DNA from: Methylopumilus sp026399645
Lineage (GTDB): Bacteria; Pseudomonadota; Gammaproteobacteria; Burkholderiales; Methylophilaceae
Length of the DNA stretch: 64,000 bases
Assembly: GCF_965184065.1 (NCBI RefSeq)
Contig: NZ_OZ239098.1
Direction: 5' to 3' (one strand)
Shown: positions 24,826 through 32,666 of the stretch, piece after piece
Numbering within the stretch: the stretch's first letter is position 1
Layout: each line of letters opens with the position of its first letter
The notes under the pieces: model-generated
The model's input: the letters and a program-made list of their open reading frames with translations, nothing else
Told to the model about the DNA's origin: nothing
Database searches by the model: none
Position numbers and translations under genes: made by a program

Positions 24826-26544
24826 TTATAAATCCTCAGCTGTAATCATTTCTGACAAGCCTTTTCCATTAGGAATCATTGGAAATACATTTTCTTTTTG
24901 ATCCGTAATGAAGTCCATAAAGACCAAGCGCTCTTTTAGTTTTTTGCTAAAAGCTTCTTTGAGAGCAGGCTCAACATCACTTGGGTTCTCGATTTTCATT
25001 CCAACGTGACCATAAGCTTCAGCTAATTTCACAAAATCAGGTAATGCTTCCATGTAGGATTCCGCATAACGATTTCCATAAAAAAACTCTTGCCATTGCC
25101 TTACCATCCCCATGTATCTATTGTTGAGATTAATAATCTTGATAGGTAAATGGAATTGCTTACAGGTAGATAGTTCTTGAATACACATTTGAATGGAAGC
25201 TTCACCGGTCACACAAGCAACCATCGCATCTGGATGCGCTAATTGAGTGCCCATCGCATAGGGTAATCCTACACCCATGGTTCCAAGGCCACCAGAATTA
25301 ATCCATCTTCTAGGCTTATCAAATGGATAGTATTGTGCTGCCCACATTTGGTGCTGACCTACATCAGAAGTAATAAAGGCATCACCTTTTGTTACCTGAT
25401 GTAAGGTTTGAACAACAAATTGAGGTTTAATGAGTTTTTTGTCGTTTTTAAAACTTAAGCAATTTGTCGATCTCCACTGGTCAATTTCTTTAAACCAATG
25501 TTTAAGAGATATGTTTTGTTTTGTTTTTTCTTTCGATAAAAGGTCATTAAGTTCAGTAAGCACTGAAACGACATGACCCACGATAGGTATATCAATCTTT
25601 ACTCTTTTAGAAATAGATGATGGATCAATATCAATATGAATGATTGTTCTAGGTTTAGATAAGAAGTGCTCCGGATTGCCAATCACTCTATCGTCAAAGC
25701 GAGCGCCAACAGCCAACAATACATCACATTCTTGCATAGCCATATTAGCCTCATAGGTACCATGCATACCTAACATACCTAGAAACTGCTTATCACTTGC
25801 AGGAAAACCACCCAAGCCCATAAGCGTACTTGTAATAGGAGCTCCAATAGTACGAACAAATTTAGTTAATTGTGAAGAGGCATCACCTAATACAACGCCA
25901 CCACCCGAGTAGATCATTGGTTTTTTTGCATTCAAAAGAAGTGACAATGCTTTTTTAATTTGGCCGCTATGACCCTTAATAATAGGGTTATAAGATCTTA
26001 AATGAACCGATTTAGGATAGTTAAATTCATATTTTTCGGCTGTGATATCTTTTGGAATATCAACCAAAACAGGCCCAGGTCTTCCGCTTGACGCAACATA
26101 GAAAGCTTTTTTAATTGTAGATGCAATATCTTTAACGTCTTTAACTAAGAAATTATGTTTTACACATGGACGTGTAATACCTACCGTATCACATTCCTGA
26201 AAGGCGTCTTGCCCGATGGCGTAAGTTGGAACCTGACCGCTAATGATCACCATAGGAATGGAATCCATGTAGGCGGTCGCAATACCTGTTACAGCATTGG
26301 TCGCTCCTGGGCCTGAAGTTACAAGAGCAACACCAACTTTTCCAGTAGATCTTGAATAGGCATCCGCAGCATGAACAGCTGCTTGTTCGTGACGAACTAG
26401 AACATGCTTAAATTTATTTTGCTTAAAAACAGCATCATAAATATTAAGGACGGCGCCACCAGGATAACCAAAAACGAATTTGACTTTTTCCTCGTGAAGG
26501 CAGCGAATAACAATTTCTGCTCCAGAAATGTGATTTGAGTTCAT
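24826..26544 (-). CDS. ilvI: Acetolactate synthase large (catalytic) subunit
   Basis: TPP- and FAD-dependent enzyme forming acetolactate or acetohydroxybutyrate. The 572 residues have the three-domain layout: N-terminal TPP-PYR domain with the catalytic glutamate in VRHEQAAVHAADAY (about 50-63), central FAD domain, and C-terminal TPP-PP domain. The metal/TPP motif usually begins G-D-G or G-E-G; here it reads G447-E448-A449-S-I-Q-M and runs to IINLNNRY, so its second glycine is an alanine. The rest looks intact, so I expect activity, but this is worth checking. First gene of ilvIHC-psd. Confidence 0.95.
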   Translation of the reverse strand: MNSNHISGAEIVIRCLHEEKVKFVFGYPGGAVLNIYDAVFKQNKFKHVLVRHEQAAVHAADAYSRSTGKVGVALVTSGPGATNAVTGIATAYMDSIPMVIISGQVPTYAIGQDAFQECDTVGITRPCVKHNFLVKDVKDIASTIKKAFYVASSGRPGPVLVDIPKDITAEKYEFNYPKSVHLRSYNPIIKGHSGQIKKALSLLLNAKKPMIYSGGGVVLGDASSQLTKFVRTIGAPITSTLMGLGGFPASDKQFLGMLGMHGTYEANMAMQECDVLLAVGARFDDRVIGNPEHFLSKPRTIIHIDIDPSSISKRVKIDIPIVGHVVSVLTELNDLLSKEKTKQNISLKHWFKEIDQWRSTNCLSFKNDKKLIKPQFVVQTLHQVTKGDAFITSDVGQHQMWAAQYYPFDKPRRWINSGGLGTMGVGLPYAMGTQLAHPDAMVACVTGEASIQMCIQELSTCKQFHLPIKIINLNNRYMGMVRQWQEFFYGNRYAESYMEALPDFVKLAEAYGHVGMKIENPSDVEPALKEAFSKKLKERLVFMDFITDQKENVFPMIPNGKGLSEMITAEDL

Positions 26545-26592
26545 AGGATTCTTGATTGTAATTAATGAGATAGCTATAAACCCTCAACATTA

Positions 26593-26615
26593 ACGCTTTA
26601 AGCGTATTTGGTCAA
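26593..26615 (-). promoter_or_regulatory. Possible ilvI promoter region with inverted repeat
   Basis: On the minus strand TTGACC (26615-26610) is followed by a 13-bp palindrome ACGCTT-n-AAGCGT (26605-26593), lying where the spacer and start of the -10 should be. No good -10 is seen at 17 bp (TAATGT). The palindrome between nadC and ilvI could be an operator or a weak hairpin ending nadC-side antisense transcription. Confidence 0.3.
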
Positions 26616-26617
26616 GT

Positions 26618-27484
26618 TTAGAGACTTTTAAAAGTCTCAATTTTCATAGATAAATCAATTGCCTTGATATTTTTTGTGAGCGCGCCTAGAGAGATTCTAT
26701 TTACACCCGTCAGTGCAATTTTTTTAACATTTTTTAGCGTAATATTTCCTGACGCCTCAAGAATGGCTCTTTTTTTATTAAGTAGTACAGCTTTTTTAAG
26801 ATCTTTAATATTAAAGTTATCTAATAATATATTTCTAAAGCCTAGCGCAATAAATTTTTTAAACTGATCAAGATTTTCAACTTCAATTTGAATATCTTTA
26901 TTTTTTGAGTATTTCAAAGCGAGCGAAAGTAAATCATCAATTTTTTTAGCGGATGTAATATGGTTTTCTTTGATAAGTATTTGATCATAAAGTCCGATGC
27001 GCTGATTATTACCACCCCCAATAGCGACAGCATATTTTTGCGCAATTCTTAACCCTGGGATTGTTTTCCTTGTATCAAAGATACTTGCATGAGTGTTAGC
27101 AATAGCTTTGACATATTGATGTGTAATCGTTGATGTGGAAGATAAGGTTTGTAAGAAATTAAGTGCTACTCTTTCTCCGCTGAGGATTGATTTTGCGTTA
27201 CCGTAAACCTTACAAAGCCTCTGATTTTTTTTTACAATTTCACCTTCTTTAACAAGCCACTTTATTCTGATTTTTGGATCTAGCATTGAAAAAGTAGAGT
27301 TAAACCAAGGGATACCAGCAATTAAAGCCGACTCTTTGGCTTTAACATAAGCCACTGCAGTTGATTTTGCTTCGATGAGTTGAGCAGATAAATCAATACT
27401 GCCTATATCTTCTTGGATCGCCATTTTGACATTTGTTTGAATGGCTTCAATCAAAGTTTTCTTATTTATTTTTGATCTTTGCAT
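26618..27484 (-). CDS. nadC: Nicotinate-nucleotide pyrophosphorylase (carboxylating)
   Basis: Quinolinate phosphoribosyltransferase: makes nicotinate mononucleotide from quinolinate and PRPP in de novo NAD synthesis. The 288 residues show the N-terminal EDIGSIDLSAQL (about 19-30), the ERVALNFLQTLSSTST catalytic stretch, FDTRKTIPGLRIAQKYAVAIGGG (split across about 135-157) with the phosphate-binding residues, and the TIM-barrel end with LEASGNITL and ISLGALT. NadE later in the window finishes the pathway. It is divergent from the GST gene, with a short shared promoter region. Confidence 0.95.
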   Translation of the reverse strand: MQRSKINKKTLIEAIQTNVKMAIQEDIGSIDLSAQLIEAKSTAVAYVKAKESALIAGIPWFNSTFSMLDPKIRIKWLVKEGEIVKKNQRLCKVYGNAKSILSGERVALNFLQTLSSTSTITHQYVKAIANTHASIFDTRKTIPGLRIAQKYAVAIGGGNNQRIGLYDQILIKENHITSAKKIDDLLSLALKYSKNKDIQIEVENLDQFKKFIALGFRNILLDNFNIKDLKKAVLLNKKRAILEASGNITLKNVKKIALTGVNRISLGALTKNIKAIDLSMKIETFKSL

Positions 27485-27502
27485 AATTTAGAAGCTTAAC
27501 AA

Positions 27503-27510
27503 ATTATAAT
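27503..27510. promoter_or_regulatory. Palindromic -10 element (ATTATAAT) between nadC and GST
   Basis: The 8-mer ATTATAAT reads TATAAT on both strands (27505-27510 plus, 27508-27503 minus). It is the only -10-like sequence in the 54-bp divergent gap and would put starts about 20 bp upstream of the GST ATG and about 10 bp upstream of nadC. No good -35 is seen on either side. Confidence 0.4.
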
Positions 27511-27538
27511 AAATTTAGTTTTTTTAATTGAGATAAAA

Positions 27539-28150
27539 ATGAAGCTTTTTTATTCAAATAATAGCCCTTACGCTAGAAAAATAAGAATTTTAATTGACGA
27601 GAAAAAAGTTCCAGTGACTTTGGAGAAAGTTGTGCTTGCTGATAAAAATTGTACTATTCACGAATACAATCCATTAGGTAAAGTACCTATATTAGTTACA
27701 AATGGTATATCAATTTTTGATTCACCAGTAATAGCTGAGTATGTTGACTATAAGAGTGGTCCGCTCTATTTAATCCCTAGTGATTTTGATAAAAAAATAT
27801 TAGTAAAAAGATGGGAAGCTCTAGCAGATGGATTATGCGACGCATCGGTAGCAATCATGCTTGAAAAGCGTAGGCCGATTTCACAACAAAATACTGATGT
27901 ATTTGAAAAGCAAATGAGAAAAATAAAGTTAAGTCTTCAAAGGCTCAATGAAGAAATAGAAGGTAAAGAATACTATTTAGAGGGTACATTTTCATATGCC
28001 GATATAGCGGTCGGATGTGCTTTGGGTTACGTTAAATTGAGATATCCTGAAATTGACTTTAAGAGTGAATATCTAAATCTATATCATTTGCATGAAGTAC
28101 TTATGCAGCGACAATCTTTTCAGGCAACGGTACCTGAGCCTTATCTATAG
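27539..28150 (+). CDS. Glutathione S-transferase family protein
   Basis: Soluble 203-residue protein with a thioredoxin-like N-terminal domain (about 1-80: MKLFYSNNSPYARKIR, the cis-proline KVPIL and the glutathione-binding IFDSPVIAEY) and an all-helical C-terminal domain with the capping YADIAVG motif near 152. The pattern fits the YibF-like group of bacterial GSTs, of unknown substrate. Ser9-Pro10 at the active-site position, without Cys, suggests a serine-type enzyme. Its 3' end overlaps the convergent mnmA end by 50 bp. A detoxification or stress role is a family guess only. Confidence 0.85.
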   Translation: MKLFYSNNSPYARKIRILIDEKKVPVTLEKVVLADKNCTIHEYNPLGKVPILVTNGISIFDSPVIAEYVDYKSGPLYLIPSDFDKKILVKRWEALADGLCDASVAIMLEKRRPISQQNTDVFEKQMRKIKLSLQRLNEEIEGKEYYLEGTFSYADIAVGCALGYVKLRYPEIDFKSEYLNLYHLHEVLMQRQSFQATVPEPYL

Positions 28151-29228
28151 CAAATTCAATAATAGCCCCACCTAAACATACATTGCTTTCGTAAACGACG
28201 ACAGATTGCCCGGGGGTAATAGCCCATTGTTTTTGCCCAAAAAATATTTCTACTGAATCATCTTTTATCATATCGATTTCACAGGGGGCATCAGATTCTC
28301 GGTATCTTGTTTTGGCTCCATATACCCAATGTTTTTCTGGGAGAGCCCCATGTATCCAATGGGATTTCTTTGCAATTAATCCATCTTTAAATAAAAGGGG
28401 ATGGGCGTGTCCTTGAGCAACAACGAGTATATTTTCTTTAATACTTTTTTCAGCTACAAACCAAGGCTCACCATTGCTCGTTTTCGAGCCACCAATGCCA
28501 AGTCCCTGCCTTTGGCCAAGCGTGTAGAACATAAGACCTATATGCTCCCCTAATATCTTTCCGTGCTCATCTTTAATGAGACCCGGGGAATATTCTATAT
28601 ATTTATTTAAAAATTCTGTAAAGGGTCTTTCGCCAATAAAACATATACCTGTAGAGTCTTTTTTATCACTGTTATGTAAACCTTCTTTTTTTGCAATCTC
28701 TCTTACATCTTTTTTAAGAAGGTTACCTAGAGGAAATAAAGACTTTGAGAGCTGATGTTGATTGAGACGATATAAGAAATAACTTTGATCTTTTGTTGAG
28801 TCGTCTGCTTTAAGAAGACTATATAAGCCATCTGCTTCTTTAATTTGTGCGTAATGACCAGTTGCAATCTTATCGGCGCCCATTGAAATTGCATGATTTA
28901 AAAAAGCATTAAATTTAATTTCAGAATTACATAAAATATCTGGATTTGGAGTTTTACCACTTTTAATTTCATTAATAAATTCAGAAAATACCTTTTCTTT
29001 ATATTCTTTACTAAAATTTACTACTTCAATATCAATACCAATTTTATCGGCAACAGATACTGCATCTAGAAGATCTTGTTTGCTTGAGCAATACTCATCA
29101 TCATCGTCATCTTCCCAATTTTTCATGAAGAGACCCACAACTTTATAGCCTTGATTTTTTAAGAGCAAGGCAGCCACAGAAGAGTCAACTCCGCCTGATA
29201 AGCCTACAATCACTGTACTATTATTCAT
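28101..29228 (-). CDS. mnmA: tRNA-specific 2-thiouridylase MnmA
   Basis: ATP-dependent enzyme that thiolates U34 in tRNA(Lys), tRNA(Glu) and tRNA(Gln), receiving sulfur through the Tus relay. The 375 residues start with the PP-loop SGGVDSS (11-17), then FMKNWEDDDDDEYC, the catalytic cysteine C100 (ILCNSEIKF) and the persulfide cysteine C196 (TGICFIGER), and a C-terminal beta-barrel. The last 17 codons overlap the 3' end of the convergent GST gene; the C-terminal residues (after IIEFAIDKAQ) vary in the family, so this is tolerated. It is last in the yggS-proC-mnmA cluster, 4 bp after proC. Confidence 0.95.
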   Translation of the reverse strand: MNNSTVIVGLSGGVDSSVAALLLKNQGYKVVGLFMKNWEDDDDDEYCSSKQDLLDAVSVADKIGIDIEVVNFSKEYKEKVFSEFINEIKSGKTPNPDILCNSEIKFNAFLNHAISMGADKIATGHYAQIKEADGLYSLLKADDSTKDQSYFLYRLNQHQLSKSLFPLGNLLKKDVREIAKKEGLHNSDKKDSTGICFIGERPFTEFLNKYIEYSPGLIKDEHGKILGEHIGLMFYTLGQRQGLGIGGSKTSNGEPWFVAEKSIKENILVVAQGHAHPLLFKDGLIAKKSHWIHGALPEKHWVYGAKTRYRESDAPCEIDMIKDDSVEIFFGQKQWAITPGQSVVVYESNVCLGGAIIEFAIDKAQVPLPEKIVAA

Positions 29229-29232
29229 TTAA

Positions 29233-30036
29233 TTAATTAAATTCCGAGCCAATTTTTTTTGATTTTTCATAAGCAGCTCGAGTAGCCTTTAAAAGTGTTT
29301 CATTTAATTTATTTGATTCTAGCTGTTTCAAGCCCTCTTCTGTTGTGCCACCTTTTGAAGCGACAGATGCTATAAGATTTTGAAGGTCATTTAATTGATC
29401 TGAAGCTAAATGAGATGCGCCGAGTAAAGTTTTACCACATAATTTTTCGGCCTCATTTCTTGACAAGCCTAATTCAATAGCTGATTCAATAAATGCATTG
29501 AGGAAATAGAATATATAAGCTGGCCCACTTCCTGAGATAGCTGTAACGGCATCCATCTTAGACTCATCGTCTAGCCAAATGAACTCCCCAATGGCACCCG
29601 CAATTTCTTCAACAGCTACTTTGTTCTTTGTGTCTAACGCTACTTGAGTAAAAAGAGCCGTTACCCCAAGTTGGATTTGAGCGCACATATTAGGCATAGA
29701 TCTCACAATATTTTTATGCCCACTTGTCCACTTCTCAATGGAGCCTATTTGAATACCTGCGGCGATAGATAGAATAAGTTGATTCGAAATTTCACTGGAA
29801 ATTGATTTAAGAAGAGATTCAACTTGCTGAGGCTTAACGGCAAGTACAATAATTTCATTGCTATCTATTTTTTTAAACTCTGCCTCTATAGAAACTTTAA
29901 ATTTATTTTCAAGAGCTAATCTTTTTTCTCTATTAGATTCAATCACGCGAATAAATGCAGGGTTATGGTCTTTATTTAATAAGCCGCTTATCATAGCTCC
30001 GGCCATATTTCCCCCACCTAAAAAACAAATATTCAA
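29233..30036 (-). CDS. proC: Pyrroline-5-carboxylate reductase
   Basis: Last step of proline synthesis, NAD(P)H-dependent reduction of pyrroline-5-carboxylate. The 267 residues show the N-terminal Rossmann signature FLGGGNMAGAMISGLL (about 4-19), the LAVKPQQ segment near 66, and the C-terminal helical domain with the family stretch AISGSGPAYIFYF and VASKGGTTEEGL. It overlaps yggS by 4 bp; yggS-proC pairing is widespread in bacteria and fits the proposed PLP link of YggS with amino acid metabolism. Confidence 0.96.
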   Translation of the reverse strand: MNICFLGGGNMAGAMISGLLNKDHNPAFIRVIESNREKRLALENKFKVSIEAEFKKIDSNEIIVLAVKPQQVESLLKSISSEISNQLILSIAAGIQIGSIEKWTSGHKNIVRSMPNMCAQIQLGVTALFTQVALDTKNKVAVEEIAGAIGEFIWLDDESKMDAVTAISGSGPAYIFYFLNAFIESAIELGLSRNEAEKLCGKTLLGASHLASDQLNDLQNLIASVASKGGTTEEGLKQLESNKLNETLLKATRAAYEKSKKIGSEFN

Positions 30037-30749
30037 TTATCTTCCCCTTGAGTTTTTATTGCTCTCGCTCCAAAAATAGCGGTACCAATTCTAACAAGAT
30101 TTGAACCATGCTCAATAGCTGGTTTGAAGTCATTCGACATACCCATAGACAATGTATCAACAGTATCAATCTGATTTTTTAATTTAGCATAAAGTACATG
30201 CATGCATTTAAATTCATCAATGATTTGTTCATGGTCTTCCGTATTAGAGGGTATAGACATAATACCTCTTAGTTTAAGTTTAGGAAGTTCTTTGAGTGCG
30301 CTAATAAGGTCCATTAAATGTGATTGTGCATCATCGATCGGGATGCCGCTCTTAGTATTCTCACCACTTGAATTAATTTGAATGCAGATATTTAAAGGGG
30401 GGGCACTTGAAGGCCTTAAATCATTTAGTAGTTTCATAACTTTCAATCTATCTACGCTATGAACCCAGTCGAAGTTTTCTGCAATAAGCCTGCATTTATT
30501 GCTTTGAATAGGCCCTAAAAAATGCCACTGAATTGCCAAATTTTCTAAATGTAATTTTTTGTTGAGTGCTTCTTGAAGATAGTTTTCCCCAAAATTTATG
30601 ATACCAGCATCAAATGCTTCAGTAATTTTATCAAAAGATTGACCTTTACTTACTGCTACCAAAGTAACTTTCCCAGGAAAATTATTTATAGCAGAAGCCT
30701 CTAGAATGTTTTGATTGACTCGAGAAATGTTTTGGGAAATTGTAGTCAT
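30033..30749 (-). CDS. yggS: PLP homeostasis protein YggS (PLPBP/PROSC family)
   Basis: Alanine-racemase-fold single-domain protein that binds pyridoxal phosphate without known catalysis and affects PLP and amino-acid balance. The 238 residues contain the PLP lysine K34 in VAVSKGQ, FGENYLQEA (about 53-61), WHFLGPIQSNK (about 75-85), and the phosphate-site SMGMSNDFKPAIEHGSNLVRIGTAIFG (near 200-226). First gene of yggS-proC-mnmA. Upstream lie two terminators of the lysine-rich repeat gene, so it must have its own promoter in the intervening bases; none is obvious. Confidence 0.94.
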   Translation of the reverse strand: MTTISQNISRVNQNILEASAINNFPGKVTLVAVSKGQSFDKITEAFDAGIINFGENYLQEALNKKLHLENLAIQWHFLGPIQSNKCRLIAENFDWVHSVDRLKVMKLLNDLRPSSAPPLNICIQINSSGENTKSGIPIDDAQSHLMDLISALKELPKLKLRGIMSIPSNTEDHEQIIDEFKCMHVLYAKLKNQIDTVDTLSMGMSNDFKPAIEHGSNLVRIGTAIFGARAIKTQGEDN

Positions 30750-30761
30750 TATTTAAATAAA

Positions 30762-30793
30762 AAAACCAAGCAAATTGAAGTTTGCTTGGTTTT
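30762..30793 (-). terminator. Second (distal) terminator downstream of the lysine-rich repeat gene
   Basis: Thirteen-base-pair inverted repeat AAAACCAAGCAAA/TTTGCTTGGTTTT with loop TTGAAG (plus-strand reading). On the minus strand it is followed by a run of seven T. It lies about 60 bp after the stop of the repeat gene and just upstream of yggS, so it is a backup to the proximal terminator. Confidence 0.8.
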
Positions 30794-30826
30794 AGTTTGT
30801 TTAGCAACAAAGAACTTGCTAATAAA

Positions 30827-30847
30827 AACGGGACTTAAAGTCCCGTT
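30827..30847 (-). terminator. Proximal terminator of the lysine-rich repeat gene
   Basis: Perfect 9-bp inverted repeat AACGGGACT/AGTCCCGTT with a TAA loop, 5 bp after the stop codon. On the minus strand the stem continues into TTTTTATTAG. Two intrinsic terminators in tandem suggest a strongly expressed message that must not run into yggS. Confidence 0.85.
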
Positions 30848-30851
30848 ATAT

Positions 30852-31232
30852 TTATTTCTTAGCTGCTGGTTTTCTTTTAGCTGCTGGTTTTCTTTTAGCT
30901 GCTGGTTTTCTTTTAGCTGCTGGTTTTCTTTTAGCTGCTGGTTTTCTTTTAGCTGCTGGTTTTCTTTTAGCTGCTGGTTTTTTAGCTGCTGGTTTTTTCT
31001 TAGCTGCTGGTTTTTTCTTAGCTGCTGGTTTTTTCTTAGCTGCTGGTTTTTTCTTAGCTGCTGGTTTTTTCTTAGCTGCTGGTTTTCTTTTAGCTGCTGG
31101 TTTTCTTTTAGCTGCTGGTTTTTTCTTAGCGCTAACAGATGTTGAAGGTTTTGAAATTGTTGCTGGAAGAGTGCTATTAGTTTCTACTGGTTTTGAAGAA
31201 CCAAAAATTGCTGAAATTAATTTTTTGATCAT
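30852..31232 (-). CDS. Histone H1-like lysine/alanine/proline repeat protein
   Basis: 126-residue highly basic protein. The N-terminal 37 residues (MIKKLISAIFGSSKPVE, then a Ser/Thr-rich linker) precede 15 tandem units of KPAAK(R/K), 14 of six residues and one of five, running to the stop. Such tails resemble eukaryotic H1 C-termini and bacterial HC2/AlgP-type proteins, which bind DNA without sequence specificity. Likely a nucleoid-associated protein; RNA or ribosome binding is also possible. The short hydrophobic start is not a convincing signal peptide. The gene stands alone with a predicted promoter and tandem terminators, suggesting high expression. Confidence 0.85.
   Translation of the reverse strand: MIKKLISAIFGSSKPVETNSTLPATISKPSTSVSAKKKPAAKRKPAAKRKPAAKKKPAAKKKPAAKKKPAAKKKPAAKKKPAAKKPAAKRKPAAKRKPAAKRKPAAKRKPAAKRKPAAKRKPAAKK
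30855..31121 (-). repeat. 18-bp tandem repeat array coding KPAAK(R/K)
   Basis: Fifteen near-identical copies of an 18-bp unit (plus-strand sense AGCTGCTGGTTTTCTTTT or its TTTTTTCTT variant), one copy shortened by 3 bp. The two variants differ only in the last codon (Arg versus Lys) and occur in blocks (2 Arg, 5 Lys, a short unit, 6 Arg, 1 Lys), the pattern expected from unit duplication. The whole array stays in frame. Copy number probably varies between strains. Confidence 0.95.
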
Positions 31233-31283
31233 TTAAAAATACTCCAAAGAATAAAAAAAATTTTTTTTACTGCAAATGCAAGT

Positions 31284-31315
31284 GTAAATATGGACTTGTT
31301 TTGAAACCTAGTCAA
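31284..31315 (-). promoter_or_regulatory. Predicted promoter of the lysine-rich repeat gene
   Basis: Minus strand TTGACT (31315-31310) then a 17-bp spacer and CATATT, matching five of six -35 and four of six -10 positions. The start would fall about 45 bp upstream of the ATG, over an A/T-rich stretch. The rest of the 156-bp gap to pyrX shows no hairpin with a T tract, so the pyr operon end has no visible intrinsic terminator. Confidence 0.4.
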
Positions 31316-31388
31316 GTTTTTATTGCAATTATTTTCATATTACTTTTCACGATGAATTTATTCTTTTTATTTAATTTTTTAAAATTAC

Positions 31389-32666
31389 TTAGGAGCCAGT
31401 AAATACAATATTGCCATTAAAAATAGTACTCGATACTTTTCCAGCAAAATTTTGGTTAAAAAATGGTGTATTTTTACCTTCACTGATTAAAGATTTTGAA
31501 TTTATTTCCCATGAATGCTCAGGGTCAAATATACAAATATCTGCATCCGAATTTACCGAGAGACTCCCCTTATTAATTTCCAAGATACCTGAAGGCTGAT
31601 TAGTTATTTTATTGATTAGCAAGCCCAAGTCAATTTTATAGTCCTCAGATAGCTTGTATACGAGGGGCATCAGGAGCTCTACGCTTGATGCGCCATATTC
31701 AGACTCTGCAAAAGGTTTCAATTTATTATCTTCATTTACTGGAGAATGATCTGAACATATCGCATCAATTGTGCCATCAACAATTGAATCAATAATCTTT
31801 ATTCGATCAGATTCTCTTCTCAAAGGAGGCTTTAAAAAGCAGTTAGTATTAAAGAAGCCAATATCATTATCTGTAAGAAAAATTTGATGAATAGAAACAT
31901 CACAAGTCACATTGACACCACTCTTTTTAGCTATTTTTATTAAATTTAATCCATCAGCAGTTGATATTTTATTTAAATGAACCTTTGTCTTGGTTAAATG
32001 AGCTATTTCCAGAATTTTATTAATGGCAGTAGTTTCACTTATGCTTTGAATACCTTTTAATCCAAGTCGAGTTGAGATTTCACCCGCATTTATAATGCCT
32101 TTTTCTGATAAATAAGCATCCTCTGCTCTTAAAAATGCTTTTAAATTGAATGTAGAGAGATATTGAAAAGACCTGTATAAAACTTCTGTGTCTTGAATTG
32201 GTTTTTCTGCCTGAGAAAATCCAATACACCCAGACTCGTATAAATCATTTATTTCAGTTAATAATTTCCCATTTAATTTTTGAGTAAGTGCTCCAAGGGG
32301 GTATACATTGCCTAACTTAAGCGCCTCTGATTTGTTCTTTAACATTTTCACAAGGCCTGGCTCATCTAGAATTGGTGTTGTGTCTGGAGGGCAAACCATG
32401 CAAGTGACTCCGCCAGCATTTGCTGCTTTCATTTCACTTTCTAAGGTGGACTTATATTGGTTACCTGGCTCTCTTAAATTCAATTGAAGGTCAATAATGC
32501 CTGGTATAACTATTTTTTTTGAGGCATCAATTATCTGTTTTGCTTTCTTTGAGTCTAAATTCTTATTTAGTTCTGCAATTTTCCCATCTACAACCAATAT
32601 ATCTAATATTGCATCTATATTATTTTTTGGGTCAACCACTCGACCATTTTTAATTAAAATGCTCAT
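31389..32666 (-). CDS. pyrX: Dihydroorotase-like, probably non-catalytic PyrC' (PyrX) subunit of aspartate carbamoyltransferase
   Basis: Amidohydrolase-fold protein of 425 residues. The family motif GxxDxHxHxRxPG is present as GIIDLQLNLREPG, so both metal-binding histidines are replaced (Q61, N63), and the later DHAPH motif reads SDHSPV. Other structural segments (VCPPDTTP, SDADICIFDP) are kept. This matches PyrC' of pseudomonads, an inactive dihydroorotase that is needed to assemble the dodecameric ATCase with PyrB. It overlaps pyrB by 4 bp, as in Pseudomonas ruvX-pyrR-pyrB-pyrC'. A separate active dihydroorotase must be encoded elsewhere. Loss of activity is inferred from the missing ligands. 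Confidence 0.87.
   Translation of the reverse strand: MSILIKNGRVVDPKNNIDAILDILVVDGKIAELNKNLDSKKAKQIIDASKKIVIPGIIDLQLNLREPGNQYKSTLESEMKAANAGGVTCMVCPPDTTPILDEPGLVKMLKNKSEALKLGNVYPLGALTQKLNGKLLTEINDLYESGCIGFSQAEKPIQDTEVLYRSFQYLSTFNLKAFLRAEDAYLSEKGIINAGEISTRLGLKGIQSISETTAINKILEIAHLTKTKVHLNKISTADGLNLIKIAKKSGVNVTCDVSIHQIFLTDNDIGFFNTNCFLKPPLRRESDRIKIIDSIVDGTIDAICSDHSPVNEDNKLKPFAESEYGASSVELLMPLVYKLSEDYKIDLGLLINKITNQPSGILEINKGSLSVNSDADICIFDPEHSWEINSKSLISEGKNTPFFNQNFAGKVSSTIFNGNIVFTGS

Noticed and set aside
28101..28150. Frameshift or misassembly at the GST/mnmA overlap
   Set aside because: Both proteins have plausible family C-termini through the overlap, so it is a true convergent overlap rather than an error.
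30855..31121. Regularly spaced repeats resembling a CRISPR array
   Set aside because: Units are 18 bp and directly contiguous with no spacers, and they encode a protein tail. No cas genes are near.
30711..31145. Long plus-strand open frame with repeated SCWF(S/F)F units
   Set aside because: It is the antisense of the KPAAK repeat array. The minus-strand frame has a sensible N-terminus, promoter and terminators, while the plus frame overlaps yggS and is only open because the repeat unit is a multiple of three.
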